In this document: positions 52,143 to 64,000 of the stretch, one piece after another | Layout: each line of letters opens with the position of its first letter | How positions within the stretch are numbered: position 1 is the stretch's first letter | From: Pardosa pseudoannulata | Lineage: Eukaryota > Arthropoda > Arachnida > Araneae > Lycosidae | NCBI GenBank assembly: GCA_032207245.1 | Contig: CM063501.1 | Coordinates: 51,529,393-51,593,392 of the forward strand | Direction: 5' to 3' | DNA: 64,000 nt | The notes under the pieces: generated by a model | Databases searched by the model: none | What the model was told of the DNA's origin: nothing | Seen by the model: the letters and a program-made list of their open reading frames with translations, nothing else | Made by a program: the position numbers and the translations under genes

Positions 52143-52819
52143 TTTTACTGTTTAATACTAGAAAGATGAGAGCAGTTATTTTGACTGCAGAAGAATTTCA
52201 AACTATCATATCTCACTTGCTTATTCTTTGATTTCCTGTTTGTTCATTGACATTTCCTGGTTATTCATAATAAACAGTTAAAAAAAATATTTATTTTTAC
52301 TCATTTTTATTGAAGTTATAAATATATATGCTTAGGCTAACTGGACTATGATCCGAAGGTCAGCATTATTATCCTTCGGTTATTATTTAGCTGTCATGAT
52401 TTAAAAACGTATGTTTAAATATTTGGAAAAATTACTCAGCACTTTTAATTAGGTAAGAATATTACACATTAAAAAAAATTGAATCTCTTATTTTTGTGGT
52501 GAAATGTTGGAAATAAAGAAAAGTGCTAGTACAGAAGCCGAGATCATTTATAAATTTAGCTGGCTATACTCTGTAGGTTAACTAGAGAGGATAGCCAGAA
52601 AACCCTCCCAGATTTTACTACAGATAAAAAAGAAAACAACCAGGACCCTTTTACATTAGAGAGTTAATCAGTTTAGGAATGCCTGGGGGTAGAAGTTTCT
52701 TCTTTCCGGCTATCCACTGTGCTGTTTAGATGAAAACTTTGGGGACATTTTCTAATCAGAAAGTTGTCACACATGTTGACACTGAGTTAAACAGTAGATG
52801 GTCATTCAAATGCAAGGAT

Positions 52820-52865
<46 letters not shown>

Positions 52866-53600
52866 CACACTGGAAAATAAATAGTATTACAAGATATTTT
52901 AAAAACTCTGGGATGAAATTGTTGCATAAAAAGAGAATGTGAAAACTGTATTCAACAATTAAGAGCAGACTGACTAACACTCTTAGTGATTTCTTCACAA
53001 TATTGTTTTACTACCCAGTAGAAATTGTTAAATATTTTGTAAATCTTCAAGGTTAGCATATTTATAATAAACAGGTAAAAAATTTTAATTTGTTCATTTT
53101 CTTTCAAAATCACACTTTTTATACAATTATATTTTTATTTTAAAAGTTAGAATTTAATATCATGTAGTTTAAATCTTTTCAATGTTTATTTTACTATTAA
53201 ATTTGTTGGATGCATACTTCAAGGCACATTCTAAGCTTTAAATTTGTTCATTATATCATTTTATGTTGTTATTGTAAAACTACATTTGTGTTATAATACT
53301 CATTAGGATTATACATGCATAACAAAACCTATAGTTTTACTGAAGTATTATTCACAAATAATACTGTCTTTCCCCCTTAGTGCCCCTCCGAAAATAATTT
53401 CTGGCTATAGTCCTGACTGAGTGCATTTTAATTAATTTTGACTTGGCATATTTCAAAAGCAATAAGCTATCACAAAAGGTTAAAATTTTGTATTTAGGGC
53501 TGCTGTAACATCAAGTTTTGAACAGCTCTCTTTTTGATTGCAATATGCACTCTATATAACAAAAATTTCCAGATAACTAATATAAATATTTTTTTATTAT
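52143..53600. other. Intergenic AT-rich DNA
   Basis: A (TA)n tract lies at 52822-52863. At about 53465-53570 there is a copy of the host repeat seen near 30365 and 58140 (attttgtatttaggg...tctctttttgattgca). No gene is supported. Confidence 0.5.
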
Positions 53601-54490
53601 TGCAGAGCTCTTGATTCTACATCCTTGGCTTCCATATATCACAGATGCATAAGACTGGAGCCGTAAATAATTATAAAAAGATAAAATAGTAACAAACTTC
53701 ATAAAAACTACAATTAAAAAAACATGAACAATAAAATATTAAAAACATTATATCAATTTGTGGGCATTGACTGCATGATCTATCTTGCCTCCCAATATCA
53801 ATTGTAGAGGTTTTACTCTTTCAAAGATGGACACACTGCAAGGTGGTCTTTGTCCATTTCAAAATTTTGGTTGCATAAGTGGTATTATAGATTTTTATGC
53901 AGCAAAGGTATTTGGCAAGGCAATCGTGACTAGTCTGCAGATGAAATACTGCAACTGTGGTAGATCTGAGAAAATCTGGGATTTCACAAATCGAATGCCT
54001 CCATTTCTTATTCTTCACCTCTAAAGTTAATTTAGCATCATAATTTTTCCTTGTAGTATTTTATAATTCTCTTTTTATAGATATAATTGGTACATCACCA
54101 TTATCTACTTGCGTAATTTTTGTTCCCATTTGGCTAATTTATCAGCTAATTCATTCCCAGCTATTCTAACATGTGCTGGTATCCATTGCAAAACCCATTT
54201 TTCTCTTTTGTGGATAAACAACTAAGAGCTATTCAATATGATTCAATGATTTTTGATTCTGTGTCATTGTGTGCAGATTTAGCTTGGATGGCTGCAATGA
54301 AATCCGAGAAAAACCCAATGTTTTTCAACTAAAAAGTTCTAATATTAATTTATTCAGTTGCAATTCTAATTGCTCCCAGCTCTCCATTAAAATTGGTTCG
54401 AAATGAGCCAAAGGAGGAATAGAAAGTAAAAAGCTCTGAGTACACAACAGCTATTTTGTCATGCATTTTTTATCCATCAGTGTATATGTG
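53601..54490 (-). pseudogene. Decayed LINE: RNase H domain and 3' end
   Basis: On the minus strand from 54490 the text reads IYTDG, KIAVVYSE, then NGELGAIRIATE, SDFIAAIQA and QWIPAHVRIAGNELADKLAKW, the ordered motifs of the ribonuclease H domain of jockey/R1-type LINEs, with the catalytic D, E and D positions still visible. Several in-frame stops interrupt it. After the domain come about 500 bp of non-coding sequence whose last block (53601-53760) recurs at 40951-41115. The reverse transcriptase is not seen upstream. Confidence 0.75.
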
Positions 54491-55128
54491 AAGCCATATA
54501 ACTAATATTAATGCACTCAATCTCTGACTACAACAGTACAACATACCAATGTGTTCACATGTTGTTGTGAAAATGCTTTTAAAGTCCATTCCTTGTATAG
54601 AGTAAAAGTAGTGTTGTAATCATGAAAAATTTCAGTTTATAATAAACTATATAACAAAAATTGATATTAAAATTGCAGGCTACAACCAGACTAATATGTA
54701 TTTGAGCTTTACTCAGACAGCAACATTACCTTAAGGCATCGGTCGGGGAACTTTTTTAATCATTACCCCAAAATATTTTTGTGTAAGTTGATATTACCCC
54801 ATGGCGAAGAGCAAAAAAAAACAAAACGAAATCGCCTCTTTTTGGCATCTTTCATATTATAGCCCCCCATGATAATTTTGAAAAGAAAACGACTAAAAAT
54901 TTTATTTAAACTTCATTTATTCAATTTATCAATGTAATACCTAGTAATCCATACTGGTATTGTAACAAATTATAATAATAATAATAAAACAAAAACAAAC
55001 AATAATTAGAATTGAAAAATTAAAAAAAAAGAATAATTGAAAAAAATTTTTCACGTTTTAGAGAAATGGTGTTGTTTTATGTTCGATACAATTGCTTCAA
55101 AATTAGGACTTTTTGATGTAAGAGCGAT

Positions 55129-56846
55129 TTAAATGCAGTCTTCGGCGTTTAATCGATTTCTGTTCTTCGTTTTTATGTTCATTAGAGTGGAAAAGCCTTG
55201 TTCGCACAAATATGTTGTTCCAAATGGCAGCAATTTTTTAACCACCTCTTCATGTGCAATTTTGAAAGCCTTTGCAGATTTTAAAATCCAAAAAGACGTC
55301 AAATTTGATTTACTCTCAAATTGAATACGTGCTTCAGTATTAGATCGAAGTTCAAGAATTGCTTCTGCCAAACCTGAAGGTTCTTCTGGTATCATAGCAA
55401 TATCACATTTAAAAGGATCTACAATCCAACTGATAGTACGTGTATCAAGATCTGGAAAGTAATCTGAAAACCGCTTTCTGAGTTTGATAAGATGACTTAA
55501 AATTGTATCCTAGATGTCAGCAAAAGTAATATTTTCGCAATCTTCCAAAAACAAAGCTAACCTTGAAAAAGAAGCTATCTTGTTCTGTTCTACTTTCTGT
55601 CTCCAATATTGCAACTTTAATCCAAACGCTGACACTATTTCTCTAGCTGAAATGATATTGATATTCTTTCCTTGCAATTCTTTGTTTAATATATTTACAC
55701 TCTCAAAAATGTCAGCTAAATATGCGAGATATGCAACCCAGGAAGAGTTTTTAAACTTATCTGCGAGAATATTTTTTTGATCAACCATAAAAATTTCGAC
55801 TTCAGTTTTGAGAGTCCATACTCGATTTAGTACATTTCCGCGAGAGAGCCACCTTACTTCTGTATAATAAAGTAGGTCCGTATATTCAGCTTCACCGTCC
55901 TGACAAAATTCACGAAATAGCCGTGTGTTTAGTGCATGTCCCTTGATAAAATTTTACAATCTTGATGACATCATGCATGACAGCTTCCAGTGTAGGTTCT
56001 AAATATTTGATCATAAGGGCCTGGCGATGGATCATACAGTGAATAACTTCAATATTTGGGTTATTTTTTTTACGAAAACTTAAAACCGTTAATATGACCC
56101 AACATAGCTGGAGCTCCATCCAAAGATACAGAAATACAGTTTTCCCATTTTAAACTTTGCGCTATGAAATATTCATTTACTTTATTGTAGACATCAATTC
56201 CACGAGATCTCAACTCGAGAGGAGAACAAAACAGCAATTCCTCTTCAAAATTATCTGCACCTTTGTAGCGAACATATACCATTAGCTGTGAATTGCTACT
56301 ACAACCAGTTGTCTCATCAAGGTGAATAGCAAAATATTTAGCCTGTTTTAATGAGAAAATAATCTGTTCCTTCACATTTTCTGCTAATATAGAAATTCGT
56401 TCTTTCACAATTTTTGCAGACAAGGGCACTGAATTCAGTTTCTTCGCTTCTTTTTGACCACACATAATCTCTGCCATTTTTACAGCAGCTGGTTTAACCA
56501 AATCTTCACCAATAGTGTATGGTTTCTTATTTCGAGCAATCAACCAGGCTGCTTCAAAGCTAGCCCTTGATGCTGAACGCTGATAGAATGTACCAAACAA
56601 GTTGCTATTCAATCTTTGTCTTTTAACAGATATTTCTAAATTTGCAAAGTATTCTCGTGGTTTGGATGACAGGTGTGAATGCAAATTATCTAAATGTTTC
56701 TTCAATTGACTTTTTTTGAAAGATTCTAAAGTCAGTACCTTCATACATACAACACACTGTGGTTTCATTATACCATTGTCTTCTATTTGTGTAAAACCGT
56801 AATTAAGGAATTCTTCTTGGTAGGTTCTTTTTCTATTTGCTGCCAT
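55129..56846 (-). pseudogene. hAT transposase (ZBED5/GTF2IRD2-like group), broken three times
   Basis: The first 258 residues are open: a BED-type zinc finger (C31, C34, H51, H56), then FAIHLDETT with likely catalytic Asp177, and SLDGAPAML with Asp243. A one-base shift near 56080-56095 moves the frame just before NPNIEVIHCMIHR (the C-x2-H motif). A second shift lies near 55948, before EVRWLSRGNVL. A TAG stop lies at 55512-55510. The C-terminal part is open to the end and contains LLPFGTTYLCEQGFSTL and KNRNRL, the hAT dimerisation region. Every domain of the family is present in order. Two of the three lesions are single-base indels, one beside an A-run, so sequencing error could explain part of the damage; otherwise it is a young pseudogene. 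Confidence 0.92.
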
Positions 56847-57032
56847 CTGAAGGGATACAGAAAATAATATTTGAAAAATATTTAAATTAAATTTCTAAAT
56901 TTCTTTTACCTTTATCGATATATCGATGATTAATGATAAAAATCAGCAACTAACTAATAAAAACTAGCTCTCTGACTTGTCACTTTATTTGTACTCAATT
57001 TAAAGTAAAATAAAATGTGCTTTATTGCACAA

Positions 57033-57132
57033 AGAGAACACTTTAGTGGTGGGTAGTGAGATCGCGAGAACACTTTAGTGATGGGTAGTGAGATGGCGAG
57101 AACACTTTAGTGTGGTGGGTAGTGAGATGGCA
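57033..57132. repeat. Three 32 bp subterminal repeats of the hAT element
   Basis: The phrase gagaacactttagtg, followed by ggtagtgagat(c/g)gc, is repeated three times in tandem between the transposase start and the right terminus. Subterminal arrays of this kind are typical hAT transposase-binding sites; that role is inferred. Confidence 0.85.
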
Positions 57133-57302
57133 TGGCCTGCATATGTCGCTAAATTGTTTAAGTTGAAAAAAAACAAGTTTATGAAATAACAAATTAAAAA
57201 TATATACTTTTTACTCAAAAAAGTTTTACTTTTATCCCCAAAAATCTCATTTTTACCCCATTTGGGGTAATTTACCCCGGTTCCCCGACCGCTGCCTTAA
57301 GG

Positions 57303-57949
57303 GAATGATCAAATGATAATTTTCGTGATGCATTATACTATCAAAATAAAAAGCTGTGTATAATTTAATAGATGTACTAAAAAATGTGTGGTGCGCACAT
57401 CATATTTTTTAACATTTGATGAGTGCTTTCATGTTATTACATTTATTAAATAACTTAATTTGATTTACTTAACTTCTAAGTAAGCAAGTGGGGGAATATA
57501 TTAAACTGGTCTAATTATTCACAAAAAAAATCAATGTGTTGTCATTTTTTTAAATGAATTAATATTTTTTTAAGTTAGTGAAAATGTAAATTGTATCAAA
57601 TAAAAACTAAAAGATATTTCATAAATTTTTCACACATTAATGTAAAAAGTATAAAGTAGATATGTTCTAGATCATTACATCTATGCATTAAAGTGTTAGT
57701 TGTTTTTTCTCCTTTTAAAATTTCAGTTAAGCTACACAGTTAAAATTATGTGTTTTACAAAAACAATTTTTACTTTCTTGTCCTTAATGAAGGAAATATT
57801 ATAATCATAAGAAAAACTTCAGTGTTCAGATTTGAACTAAAATGCTTATTTTGACCATGCCTGAAACAATTTTGACAAGCTTCAATGTTACGTCTATGTG
57901 TTCATCATAAAAGAAAACTTTAAATATTTATTTTAACTCAACTAGTTTC
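57303..57949. other. AT-rich DNA, nothing recognised
   Basis: No coding, structural or repeat signal beyond low complexity. Confidence 0.4.
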
Positions 57950-58238
57950 ATAATGACATTTGTAATATACAGACATTTGTATCTTGCATACCTCAAAAAC
58001 AATTAGCTATAGAATATTGAAATTTGTTTTATTTAGAGCTGTTATCATATCACCTTCCCTTTTGATTGTAATTTTCACTATATATGTATATAATGAAAAT
58101 TTTCAGTACAACATATATTAATACTGCTGGGCATAACTAAAACCAATTAACTGAGAAATACCAAAATTTTGTATTTAGAACTGGTGTAACATTTAGTTGT
58201 GCATGTCCTTTTTTTTCCCCTAAATTTACACTTTGTAT

Positions 58239-58888
58239 TAGGGATGGACAAACTTTTTCGCCTGCAGGCCAAAAATCAAAAGAAAATAAGTATGGCAGGC
58301 CAAGATAAAATTTTTCTAAAATTTTAAAAACAATATACAAGTACCTAACAGTTTAAATACGTTAATAAGATGAATGAAATTGCGATCTCATTTTTAAAAG
58401 TTCCTTACACTGAGGTTCGAAGTGAGATGTACTGATTTTAAGGAACGATGCTAAATGCTCATCTGTCAGTCTGCTTCTGAAATTATTTTTTCTGAGGTTC
58501 AAAGTTGGTTTGGTTTGGTTTGGTTTGGAGCGCTACGGTCTACTGTTTTGCACACGAGGGCTAATGAGACCGGGACCTACAGTTTAAAGCCGATTCCGAA
58601 CGGCTACAAACATCCATGCCATCAGCGGGATTCGAACCCGCGAACTCCGGTTCCGAAGAGAGGTTCAAAGTTGAAAACAGTTGTTCACATATAAGAAGCA
58701 AATATACCATTGATCTTCTGGGCGTGAGATAATAAATTTGGGATATAATATTTAATCAAAGTAGAAAAGGAGATGGATATATAATGTATAAATATATATT
58801 TCTTTTAATTTGTCTCAGACCAGCAACTTAAAATTCTATCCACGGACCAGATAAAACCTTCCGGCGAGCCATAGTTTGCCCATCCCTG
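58239..58888. mobile_element. hAT-type MITE, CAGGGATGGGCAAACT family, carrying a SINE
   Basis: Ends TAGGGATGGACAAACT and AGTTTGCCCATCCCTG match the element at 35860-36285. Flanks ctttgtat and ctttatgt agree at 6 of 8 positions, an aged duplication. A family-A SINE is inserted at 58508-58659. Without it the MITE is about 480 bp. Confidence 0.85.
58508..58659 (-). mobile_element. tRNA-derived SINE, family A, 5' truncated
   Basis: A perfect 14 bp duplication, GAGGTTCAAAGTTG (58494-58507 and 58660-58673), flanks it. The B box is intact (ggattcgaaccc on the plus strand) but the A-box part of the head is missing. The sequence is otherwise close to the copy at 46012. Confidence 0.9.
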
Positions 58889-59114
58889 CTTTATGTAAGG
58901 AAAAATCTCAACAGATATTAATGCTACTAATCTCTACCAAATGGCAGTACTTGAGCTCTACCCATTGTTGAATTAAAATATATTTCCCATTAAATAGAAT
59001 TCTACTCATAGTTTAATATTATATAAATTTTTTCTATCATTAAAAGGTAATATTTAAACAATTGTGTAACTGTTCTTTTGGAGGAAAAATTGGAGAATCA
59101 TATCTCACTTTTAA

Positions 59115-59687
59115 CCCTTTGCATTAAAACAACGTATGGGAGACGTGATCATACTACTATGCCTAAAATGAGAACCTCGTATCACACACGTGATGATTCT
59201 ATCTGGCCAAAAGTGAAAAGCTCGTATCAGAGATGTGATGATTCTTTCTGGCCAAAATTGAAAAGCTCATATCAGATATGTTATTGTTTTAGGCGATAAA
59301 GTTTTTGTTTTTCGTTATTGTTTGTTACAGTTGAAATATAAAAAGTTGGTCATTTATTCTTAGGCATAATTGCAAAAGAGTATTATATTATATGCAATAA
59401 ATAATTAACTGTTGGTGCTTAAAATATTTAAAAAATCTAAAAATTTAACCTACTGGCAAAAAGGAAAATTGATACTAATAACGGTGCTGGAAAGTGTCCT
59501 GATCACACCTTAGAAACTGAAACAGATACTGATTTGGATGCATCTGAAGATAGCATTGTAGTTTGTTCTGTAAAAAAATGTGTGCAAAATTTAGTTAGTG
59601 ATTAAACTGCTTCTGGTCAAGATGCATGAGTAAAGCTTTCATCGAAAGTGGCAGACATAATCATCGCTCGATTCATAAGGCAAGAGG
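59115..59687. mobile_element. TTAA-flanked (piggyBac-like) element with a 45 bp triplicate
   Basis: TTAA at 59111-59114 and 59688-59691 flanks ends CCCTTTGCATTAA and, inverted, CCTCTTGCCTTAT (imperfect). The left part holds three 45 bp units starting gtgat, with ctggccaaaa-g-tgaaaagctc (about 59143-59280). Further in, a broken acidic frame (TETDTDLDASEDS, about 59510-59560) could be a remnant of a transposase N-terminus; this is weak. Confidence 0.6.
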
Positions 59688-59691
59688 TTAA

Positions 59692-60385
59692 ATAAGTTTA
59701 AATGAAGTGCAGAAAAAATTGAGTATAATTTAATAAGGAAGTAAGTTTTTACATTAGATTATTATTTTTTTTTAACTAAGATGGAGATTTAATAAATACT
59801 TATTTGTACAAAAAATGTCAATACCAATAGACTTAAACTGATATTCAACTGATAACCTTTATTAATAACAACATATTAAATAAAAGCATATCATTTGTTT
59901 CATTTTTTAAATGCATTGTTTGAAATGGCATTAATAGTTGAAATTACCAATGACATAATAATCCAAATAGTTGCAAATTGTACTTTGTAATTGTTTCCAT
60001 AAATAAAGAATTAAGTAAAATTAAAGGAATATTTCTCCAGTAAGCTCTTTTAACTGGCATGATATGCACTTTTAATTATAAGTAAAAGTATGTCATTAAT
60101 GAGATCATAATTACTAAGTGTAACTGATAAATAATGTTCTCTTTGATTCAAAAAAAAAAAAATACTAAAAGGTATTAGCTTATAAAGCCTGTTTTTTTCT
60201 CTCTCTTTATCTGTTGACTGGACGGTCAGAACAGCTCAAATATAATTTACAATCAAAAATTTATTCTGATGCCTTTCATTAAGAATTACAAAAAGAATCT
60301 GAAAAAAAAGCATATAAAAATATGACTTGCTCAGAAGTTAATGCTTGAATAATGAAGAATGTATACAAACTTATATTATTATAGA
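59692..60385. other. AT-rich DNA, nothing recognised
   Basis: Plain intergenic sequence. Confidence 0.4.
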
Positions 60386-60389
60386 TTAA

Positions 60390-60586
60390 CACATTATATG
60401 CGGCTTGGCGAATGCAGTAATACACGCGTAGCGGGGGAATCAGACGAAATTTGCATTATTTGCAGAACATTATATTATACTTCAATTGATTAAAGATGTG
60501 TTAATTTTTAAAAGGGAGATTACTTGCTCCCGCAGATAACGATTGGCACACCAAGTGGGCAATCACCCGTTCCCACATGTAATGTG
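60390..60586 (+). mobile_element. TTAA-flanked 0.2 kb MITE, CACATTAYATGCGG family (copy 2)
   Basis: TTAA at 60386-60389 and 60587-60590 flanks CACATTATATGCGGC and, inverted, CACATTACATGTGGG. At 197 bp it is nearly the same length as copy 1 (199 bp). It keeps the gggagattacttgctcc and cgcagataacgattgg blocks. No coding frame. Confidence 0.85.
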
Positions 60587-60590
60587 TTAA

Positions 60591-62789
60591 GACTACAGGT
60601 GGACAGGTTATGATAGCACAATGAATATGTACATACATACATACACACAGTGAAAACTTGTTAATATGAAACTTGTATGAAATATTTCTCGTCCCCTGCC
60701 AAAACTCCTATAAGACCCATGTAAGGAATTATTCACTTATACAAATATCCTGTTAGCCAAAACATTCACTTATATGAAGAAATATTCAATCTGCATAAAT
60801 ATTTGAATGTCAATTTTATTCAATCATATGAAAAGAACAAAAATTTCTCACACACAGACTTGAACTGTACATATTAACATCTCCCTACGGTTTTCTTCCT
60901 TTTTCTTACAGAATTTTTGTTTGTATTATTCTTCAAAGATTGTTGAGAGTTTTAAATTCCTGTTTTCTATTTCTCTTAACATTTAATATTATTTTAGTTT
61001 AAAAGTGTTTCATTATATGTACTTATGTGTTTAATGAATACAGAAATTTACTGCATCTGATATAGAAAAAAAAATTAATTTTATTGTTATAGTTTACAGA
61101 TAGTAATATAAATATCCTTTTACCTTTAAACTAAATTTATTTATTAAAACAAACAGAAAAACAACACAGAAAAATTTTTATGTTTTCATTCACAAAAAAA
61201 ACTACTATTCACATATGCAAAATATTCACTAACACAAAGAATTATCCCATCACCTAGCTTAGTTTGAAGTGTCACAATCTCCTATTTTGTTATATGAAGG
61301 CTGGATGCACCCCCTCCCATTCTCCTAGTCTAAGTGAGTTTTCACTATATATAGTATTTTACACAGTAAAAGAGAAAAAACTAATGTTTTTTAATATATT
61401 GAATTTTTAATTTTTTGTTTATAAAAAATTTTAATAATAATCTTTGTAAAGAAACAAGTAAACTCTTTAATTTTATTTAGTTCCTTTAAACTTTTAAAAA
61501 TCAGAAAATATAAAAAAATGGAATTATCACATTGCGTTCTGAGCAACTCATATGTTCGTTACAGTACTGAGGATAAATTGGACATAAACCATTCAACGCA
61601 AAAAAAAAGCATTAGAGTTATCTTCTAGCTCTGAAGTTTAATATCATAATGTTAGAAAATAAATTCTACACTTAAATCATTATAAAAGTTAAATTGGAAA
61701 TTAGAAACACCTAAATTATAAAACATTTACAAAGAGACTTAAAGAATTTTATTCAATTAATAAAAAAAACTTCGACATCTACAATAAAGGAATAAATTGT
61801 AATGAAATAAATTAATACCTTTGTTTATAAAAAATTACTTAACACATTATAAACATTATAATTAGGGGAAAATGTAGATTATTTCTTTAATTCAACTATA
61901 TCTTGTAAATGCTTATTTTTCACATTTTTGTTATTTTACTTAAACTGTTAGTAAAGAAATTGAATACAATATGAAAGGGGGGTAAGCACTTTCTACATTT
62001 TTTCATTATTGTATTAAATATATTGGTAAAGAAATCAAATAAGTCTGGGGGGAAAAATATGGGAAGGGGACCAAAGTAAACAAAATGTTAATTACTTAAG
62101 TAATTTTGTGAAAAAATATAGGCATCTTTACACTAACAATTTATGTTTTAGAGATGCATAAACACTTCTACCTGAAGTTAATAATGTACACATATGTAAA
62201 TACAATATTTATATTACAATTTATTTATATATTTTGTGTAACAATTCTTATCACATAAAACATCACTTTTTAGATAGCATTTAATTTTGGATTGTGATAA
62301 AAGGGAATTATTGGTTCTTGCATTGATGTAAATTAAAGTAAATACAACAGATGCTACACAGATTTATATCTGCTGTCACTAGCATGATGAGATTCTCAAC
62401 CTTATGAAAATGAACTCTTGCCAAAAAGCTAAAGTATCAAAATATTAAGTTTCAAGTACAGCAAAAGTAGATTAAATGCATTTAAAATGGGAAAATTTAA
62501 AAACTGGACAGTGAAAATGAGTTGCTAAGTACTTTATATAATTCACTGTATATTAGCAATCTACTTTGGAACATAATATAGGAATATAAAAATGTCCATG
62601 CTTTAAATTCCCAAAAAACTATTTAAAAGAGCCCAAGTATGTGGTATAATATTCACAGTTAACACAAACCTATCTATACATCAAAAGTTAGAAAAATAAA
62701 AGCAATGACTTAAACCTACAAAAAATTATAATAATCCTCTAATACATGCTTTTATCAAAATTAGACAGATGAGGGTCAAAACAGTTAGG
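60591..62789. other. AT-rich intergenic DNA
   Basis: No gene, exon or bounded element recognised over 2.2 kb. Confidence 0.4.
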
Positions 62790-62940
62790 TTACTATTATC
62801 TTGGTATCAAGTCCTTGTAATTTAATCTCAGTTAAGGCATAAATGCTTTATAAACCATTTGGAATTGCCTTTAAACAGTAGGACCCAATCAAGTTAAACC
62901 TCAAATAGCAAGAAGCTGACTATAGTACTACCAACCAATC
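62790..62940 (+). mobile_element. Strongly decayed SINE, family A
   Basis: The middle and tail are recognisable (ttggaattgcctttaaacag, taggacccaatcaagttaa, gactatagtactaccaacc) in family order. The head is almost unreadable and no target duplication survives. Confidence 0.55.
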
Positions 62941-64000
62941 ATTTAAATAATACATAATTAAAATAAAATAATATTATTCCTATTTCATAAAAGAAGGAGA
63001 ATAACTGCCTAATACTAAATCATGCTATAGCATAACAAATATATTTATCAGCATCTAACAGTCCCAGTAGACATGTAATCAAATTAATGATAAAATAAAA
63101 TACTTTTTTATGTAACTGAATGTATTAAAAATTTTTTGAAATTTTTATTCATCTTTCTCCTGTATTATTTGCTGTTGCTACTGAGGAAAGCTAAAGTAGT
63201 TTGATCAAACAGTCAAAATCATACTTAAAACTTCAAATTTCAATATGTAAAGTCGTACTTCAATAGCAAGTGCCTCTTTATGCAGGTTTTACAAATCATA
63301 AATCAGCACTCAATCATTTTTTTTTTTACTTATGAGCCAAAACTTGAGATACAAACATACTTTTAAATCTCAACTATGAATTGAAAAATAGTTCTTTAAA
63401 TTATAGAATATATCATATCAAGCATGTAAAAAACAATTAAAAGAATTTAAATCTTAATAAAATTTATTTGCAAAAGAGTATACCATCTAAGGGAAAAAAT
63501 GTTTATTTCTTATAAAAATTTGTAAATTACTTTACAACAAAATTATCTTTGCATAAAGAATTTTAAACAATTCTTTATGCAGAGATAATTTTGGTTTTGT
63601 TAATAAAAATATTACTTAGTTTGGACCCTTGCACAAAAACTTAGCTAAAACATATATAAAATATACTGTTTAATAACTTCATCATGTGTTTTTCTGTGAG
63701 GGTGAATATGTGCATGGTATTTCTTGCATATTTTTCTTTATTATACATAAAAAAGAAGTATGACCTCAAAACAACACAACATATTGATAATGTGTGAGGA
63801 CAAGTTTAGAACAACAACATGCAAAGATAACTAATACTATATTTCTACTACAATAGAAATGCCAATGGAGGGATGATTGTTAATAACATGTGACAGTAGT
63901 CGGTGAAACCAATTTAACAAATTTCTGTCCAGCAAGATTTTGAAAATCAAAGTTATTATTTTCTTTGATGTTAAATTGAATTTTGTTTCATTATATTCAC
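62941..64000. other. AT-rich DNA with one strong hairpin
   Basis: Apart from the inverted repeat at 63538-63593, nothing is recognised up to the window end. Confidence 0.4.
63538..63593. repeat. 25 bp inverted repeat with 6-base loop
   Basis: Arms 63538-63562 and 63569-63593 are complementary at 24 of 25 positions (core ATTATCTTTGCATAAAGAA), with loop ttaaac. The left arm and its flank resemble part of the intron 6 duplication unit (taattactttgcatcataat at 36952 and 38127), so it may be a fold-back formed within a dispersed repeat. Confidence 0.8.

Larger units (their letters stand above)
54737..57294 (-). mobile_element. Full-length hAT transposon, 2558 bp
   Basis: A perfect 8 bp target duplication, CCTTAAGG (54729-54736 and 57295-57302), flanks terminal repeats CATCGGTCGGGGAAC and, inverted, CAGCGGTCGGGGAAC. 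Internal to these, TTACCCC phrases occur at both ends. One minus-strand transposase gene fills most of it (56846 to 55129). A triplicated 32 bp motif lies between the right terminus and the gene. Length, ends and duplication are those of a complete autonomous hAT element; only the frame is damaged. Confidence 0.95.
57950..59080. repeat. Old dispersed host repeat interrupted by a MITE
   Basis: Parts at 57950-58238 and 58889-59080 resemble the sequences on either side of the element at 30411-31121 (attttgtatttagaactg...gtaaca, and ttaaaaggtaatattt...tgtctaactgt). The two loci therefore share an ancient repeat that was hit independently by different MITEs at nearly the same place. The repeat itself is unclassified. 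Confidence 0.6.

Overview
This is a strongly AT-rich nuclear window from an animal, most likely an arthropod and perhaps a chelicerate. That guess rests on base composition, the mix of mobile elements and the look of the one complete gene; no single marker settles it. All splice sites found are GT-AG, and there are no operons or bacterial signals.

The only complete host gene is a 13-exon CDC40/PRP17 homologue on the plus strand (24163-51179). It encodes a 574-residue second-step splicing factor with a C-terminal WD40 propeller. Its exons are well preserved and its reading frame is intact throughout. Its introns hold most of the interest: a disabled second copy of exon 1 in intron 1, a 1.17 kb nearly identical tandem duplication in intron 6, an older tandem duplication in intron 7, and many transposon copies with readable target-site duplications. 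A second host gene is only hinted at. A signal-peptide exon on the minus strand (1607-1679) fits the first coding exon of an ionotropic (kainate-type) glutamate receptor whose remainder would lie to the left.

Layout: 1-2 kb, putative receptor exon and its GC-richer upstream region. 2-16 kb, dense nested mobile DNA: SINEs, a pogo-like element containing a solo LTR with a perfect four-unit heat-shock element plus a TTAA-type element, hAT elements, Helitron ends, LINE 3' ends and a piggyBac-like insertion with its empty site visible 1.4 kb away. 16-21 kb, a tandem satellite of about 190 bp monomers with an 8-monomer higher-order period. 21-24 kb, unclassified sequence and a 78-T tract. 24-51 kb, CDC40. 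51-64 kb, a decayed LINE with an RNase H domain, a full-length 2.56 kb hAT transposon with perfect 8 bp target duplication but a three-times-broken transposase, a three-level nested insertion, small TTAA-flanked elements, and plain AT-rich DNA.

The window is mainly a record of transposition and local duplication around one conserved splicing gene. I see no evidence of a new defence or enzymatic system. The observations most worth checking are the heat-shock-element LTR, the CDC40 exon-1 duplicate, the recent intron-6 duplication and the nearly intact hAT element.
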